From contig QEYB01000461.1 of NCBI GenBank assembly GCA_017562135.1, positions 62,001 to 126,000 on the forward strand: DNA of 64,000 nucleotides, written 5' to 3'. This stretch comes from Dipylidium caninum. Its lineage: Eukaryota > Platyhelminthes > Cestoda > Cyclophyllidea > Dipylidiidae. The notes below the pieces were generated by a model. The model saw only the letters and a list, made by a program, of their open reading frames with translations. It was not told the DNA's origin and did no database searches. The translations under genes were made by a program, and so were the position numbers. Below are positions 62,701 through 64,000 of this stretch, piece after piece (within the stretch, counting starts at the first letter, position 1; every line of letters begins with the position of its first letter).

Positions 62701-64000
62701 CTGGAGCATGTAGAAATTTATTTAAAGTGTTTGGTGAAAGTACAGTCTCGTCGATCATGTGGAGAAAAGCATTTGGAAATTTTTGGAGCAGATGCTTTCG
62801 ACTCTTCTAGGAAGCCACTTTCTGGGCGACCGTTTTTGATCGACGACGATGTTGTTAAGACCACGTTGTGGCGAGATCCTTTTCTGACAACATCGGAGGT
62901 CGCAGAAAGACTCTATTCAGCTCAGCAAACCATTCTGGACCATGTTTGGAGGAGGGGAATGGTGTGGAAATATTCCACATTGGTGCCCCATGTGAAGTAA
63001 GTCAGAAGAATGTGAATGATCGAGTCGTCGAAAGCAAATCTCTGCTTGCTCGGAACAAAATGGAGCCAGGGATGAAAAGTGGATTGGACTGCCTGCGAAA
63101 AACTCGTAAGGCGAGGGGCATGTTGTGAGCCCGGGGAAGCGAGCTGCTCCACCTCCAAAGCAAATTTGTCTCTCAGTAAGAGAACGTTTTGGTGTGCATG
63201 GTGGGACATTGGGGAGGGGAGGGGGGGGGCAAGAGGAATGCATTGTGACCTTGTAAAGCCGAACGAAAAGGTCAGTTAGGAGGAGTGGTGTCAGCAAGTG
63301 GATGATTTAAAAAGACAGCAGTGCAAGAAAAGGGGCGGGTGATGTTGATTGAAGAGGAGAGATGACGACGAACCGCGTGATGATACTTCCGGGCCGCATG
63401 TTGCTTAAGGGGACTGGTCAAGAGGCTGCGGAACGATGTTGGTAATTTCTGTCGCACCCACCGTATTTCCTGAACTCAGCATCCTTCGACTCGCATTTGT
63501 TTTTATCATTAAAAAATTTATTGGAGGACAAAAAATCCGCTAGTGAAGGCGACGTCTAACAGACAGGGCTTCCATTTTTCGTATGAAAAAATGGAGCATT
63601 TTTCAAGAATAGGATATACAAATTGCTCTCTCGCTGGCAGGAAGTCATTAATAATAATTAAGAATTAATTCCAAAATTAATTTATTCCGAAAGGGGCATA
63701 ACTTTTCGGTTGAACTGAAATATGCATCCTTTTTGTGTTTTGAGGAAGCAGAGCTAAACTCTTTCCTTCCCTCCGCTTCCGAGATGCCGAGGCCACAAGG
63801 AATGCTTTCCAACATGCAAGTGACGAATCGGCATTCGGTGAAGAGTTGGGCTTAGATGAGGAGACTCGACGGAACCGTCGAGTGAAAACACTAAAAACTC
63901 CTGTACGATGGTTAAAAGCTGCTCCATGCCGCGACACTCTTCGTCGCAGTGTTCACAGGAGTTACAGCCTTCTGCCGCCCATTCTTTCCGTTAGCCCAGC
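59745..64000 (+). CDS. PKD2: Polycystin-2-like cation channel, 5' part (runs off the window)
   Basis: Polycystin-2 is a six-transmembrane TRP-family cation channel of cilia and ER. Exons in phase: 59745-59928, 60174-60284, 60747-60877 and 62168-62394, with a probable fifth from 63752 to the end. The acidic N-terminal domain ends LKALWATRKME, matching the family's LWGTR-type block just before TM1. It continues RVIRTTVRGLIIHLAFIGVV (TM1). The extracellular start has FTKIDNRPAMWN, then ENRLVGRPRVRQIRVVNIDC, the conserved NLLLGVPRxRQLRVRN-type signature of the polycystin (TOP) domain. The segment equivalent to the family's GSLLDGLYW is missing or much changed, so an exon may be unrecognised between 60877 and 62168. 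The fifth exon is open to the end but I recognise nothing in it. TM2-6 and the pore would lie beyond the window. Confidence 0.8.
62637..63661 (+). mobile_element. Full-length mariner transposase relic inside a PKD2 intron (copy E)
   Basis: A decayed transposase lies in the intron after 62394. It begins VPLRHRILYAFGKGRNATG and shifts frame near 62780. It then reads SGRPFLIDDDVVKTTLWRD, SEVAERLYSAQQTILDHVWR, LVPHVK, DEKWIGL (first catalytic Asp at 63071), WCAWWDIG, LVKPNEKVS, DDTSGPHVA (second Asp about 63382), FDSHLF (third Asp at 63488) and RWQEVINNN, stop at 63659. All three catalytic aspartates of the DD34D triad remain, but stops and shifts, including about one extra base between the second and third, make it inactive. 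Sequence differs from copies B and C, suggesting another mariner subfamily. I did not find the terminal repeats. Confidence 0.85.

Overview
This is a stretch of animal nuclear genome. It is AT-rich, its genes are split by many introns, and it carries decayed mariner transposons and long non-coding spacers. I infer a flatworm (Platyhelminthes), most likely a parasitic class. Several genes start with tiny introns (about 28-37 bases in HID1, 31 and 35 bases in the JIP gene, 35 bases in CSTF1) followed by introns of kilobases toward the 3' end, which is a known flatworm habit. I cannot name the species. I assigned exons by protein similarity and by requiring every splice junction to keep phase; there is no transcript evidence.

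Layout. 1-4,030: a minus-strand gene for an unrecognised coiled-coil, low-complexity protein. 4,030-9,400: mostly non-coding, with a 45-base tandem duplication, a 16-G tract and a mariner N-terminal relic. 9,396-14,893: a plus-strand gene that appears to join a TRIM-like RING finger, a coiled coil and four to five RRM RNA-binding domains. Its frame breaks twice, and each break sits on a sequence resembling a recoding signal. 16,636-20,947: CSTF1 (CstF-50), complete in 11 exons. 20,948-26,029: a spacer containing a minus-strand mariner relic. 26,030-34,383: HID1 on the minus strand, nearly complete. 34,947-53,726: a JIP3/JIP4 (UNC-16/Sunday driver) scaffold on the plus strand, about 21 exons, head-to-head with HID1. 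53,727-59,744: a spacer with a near full-length irritans-like mariner relic. 59,745 to the window end: the 5' half of a polycystin-2 (PKD2)-like channel gene, with a second type of mariner relic inside one intron.

How the genes relate. HID1 (dense-core vesicle and trans-Golgi trafficking) and the JIP scaffold (kinesin/dynein and JNK adaptor) both act in vesicle transport and share a 563-base divergent promoter region, so co-regulation is possible. CSTF1 and the RING-RRM protein are both RNA-related, but I see no direct functional link. There is no operon logic here. I found no tRNA, rRNA, CRISPR or viral genes.

The most unusual object is the RING/coiled-coil/multi-RRM gene at 9.4-14.9 kb. 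I do not recognise its architecture as a described family.
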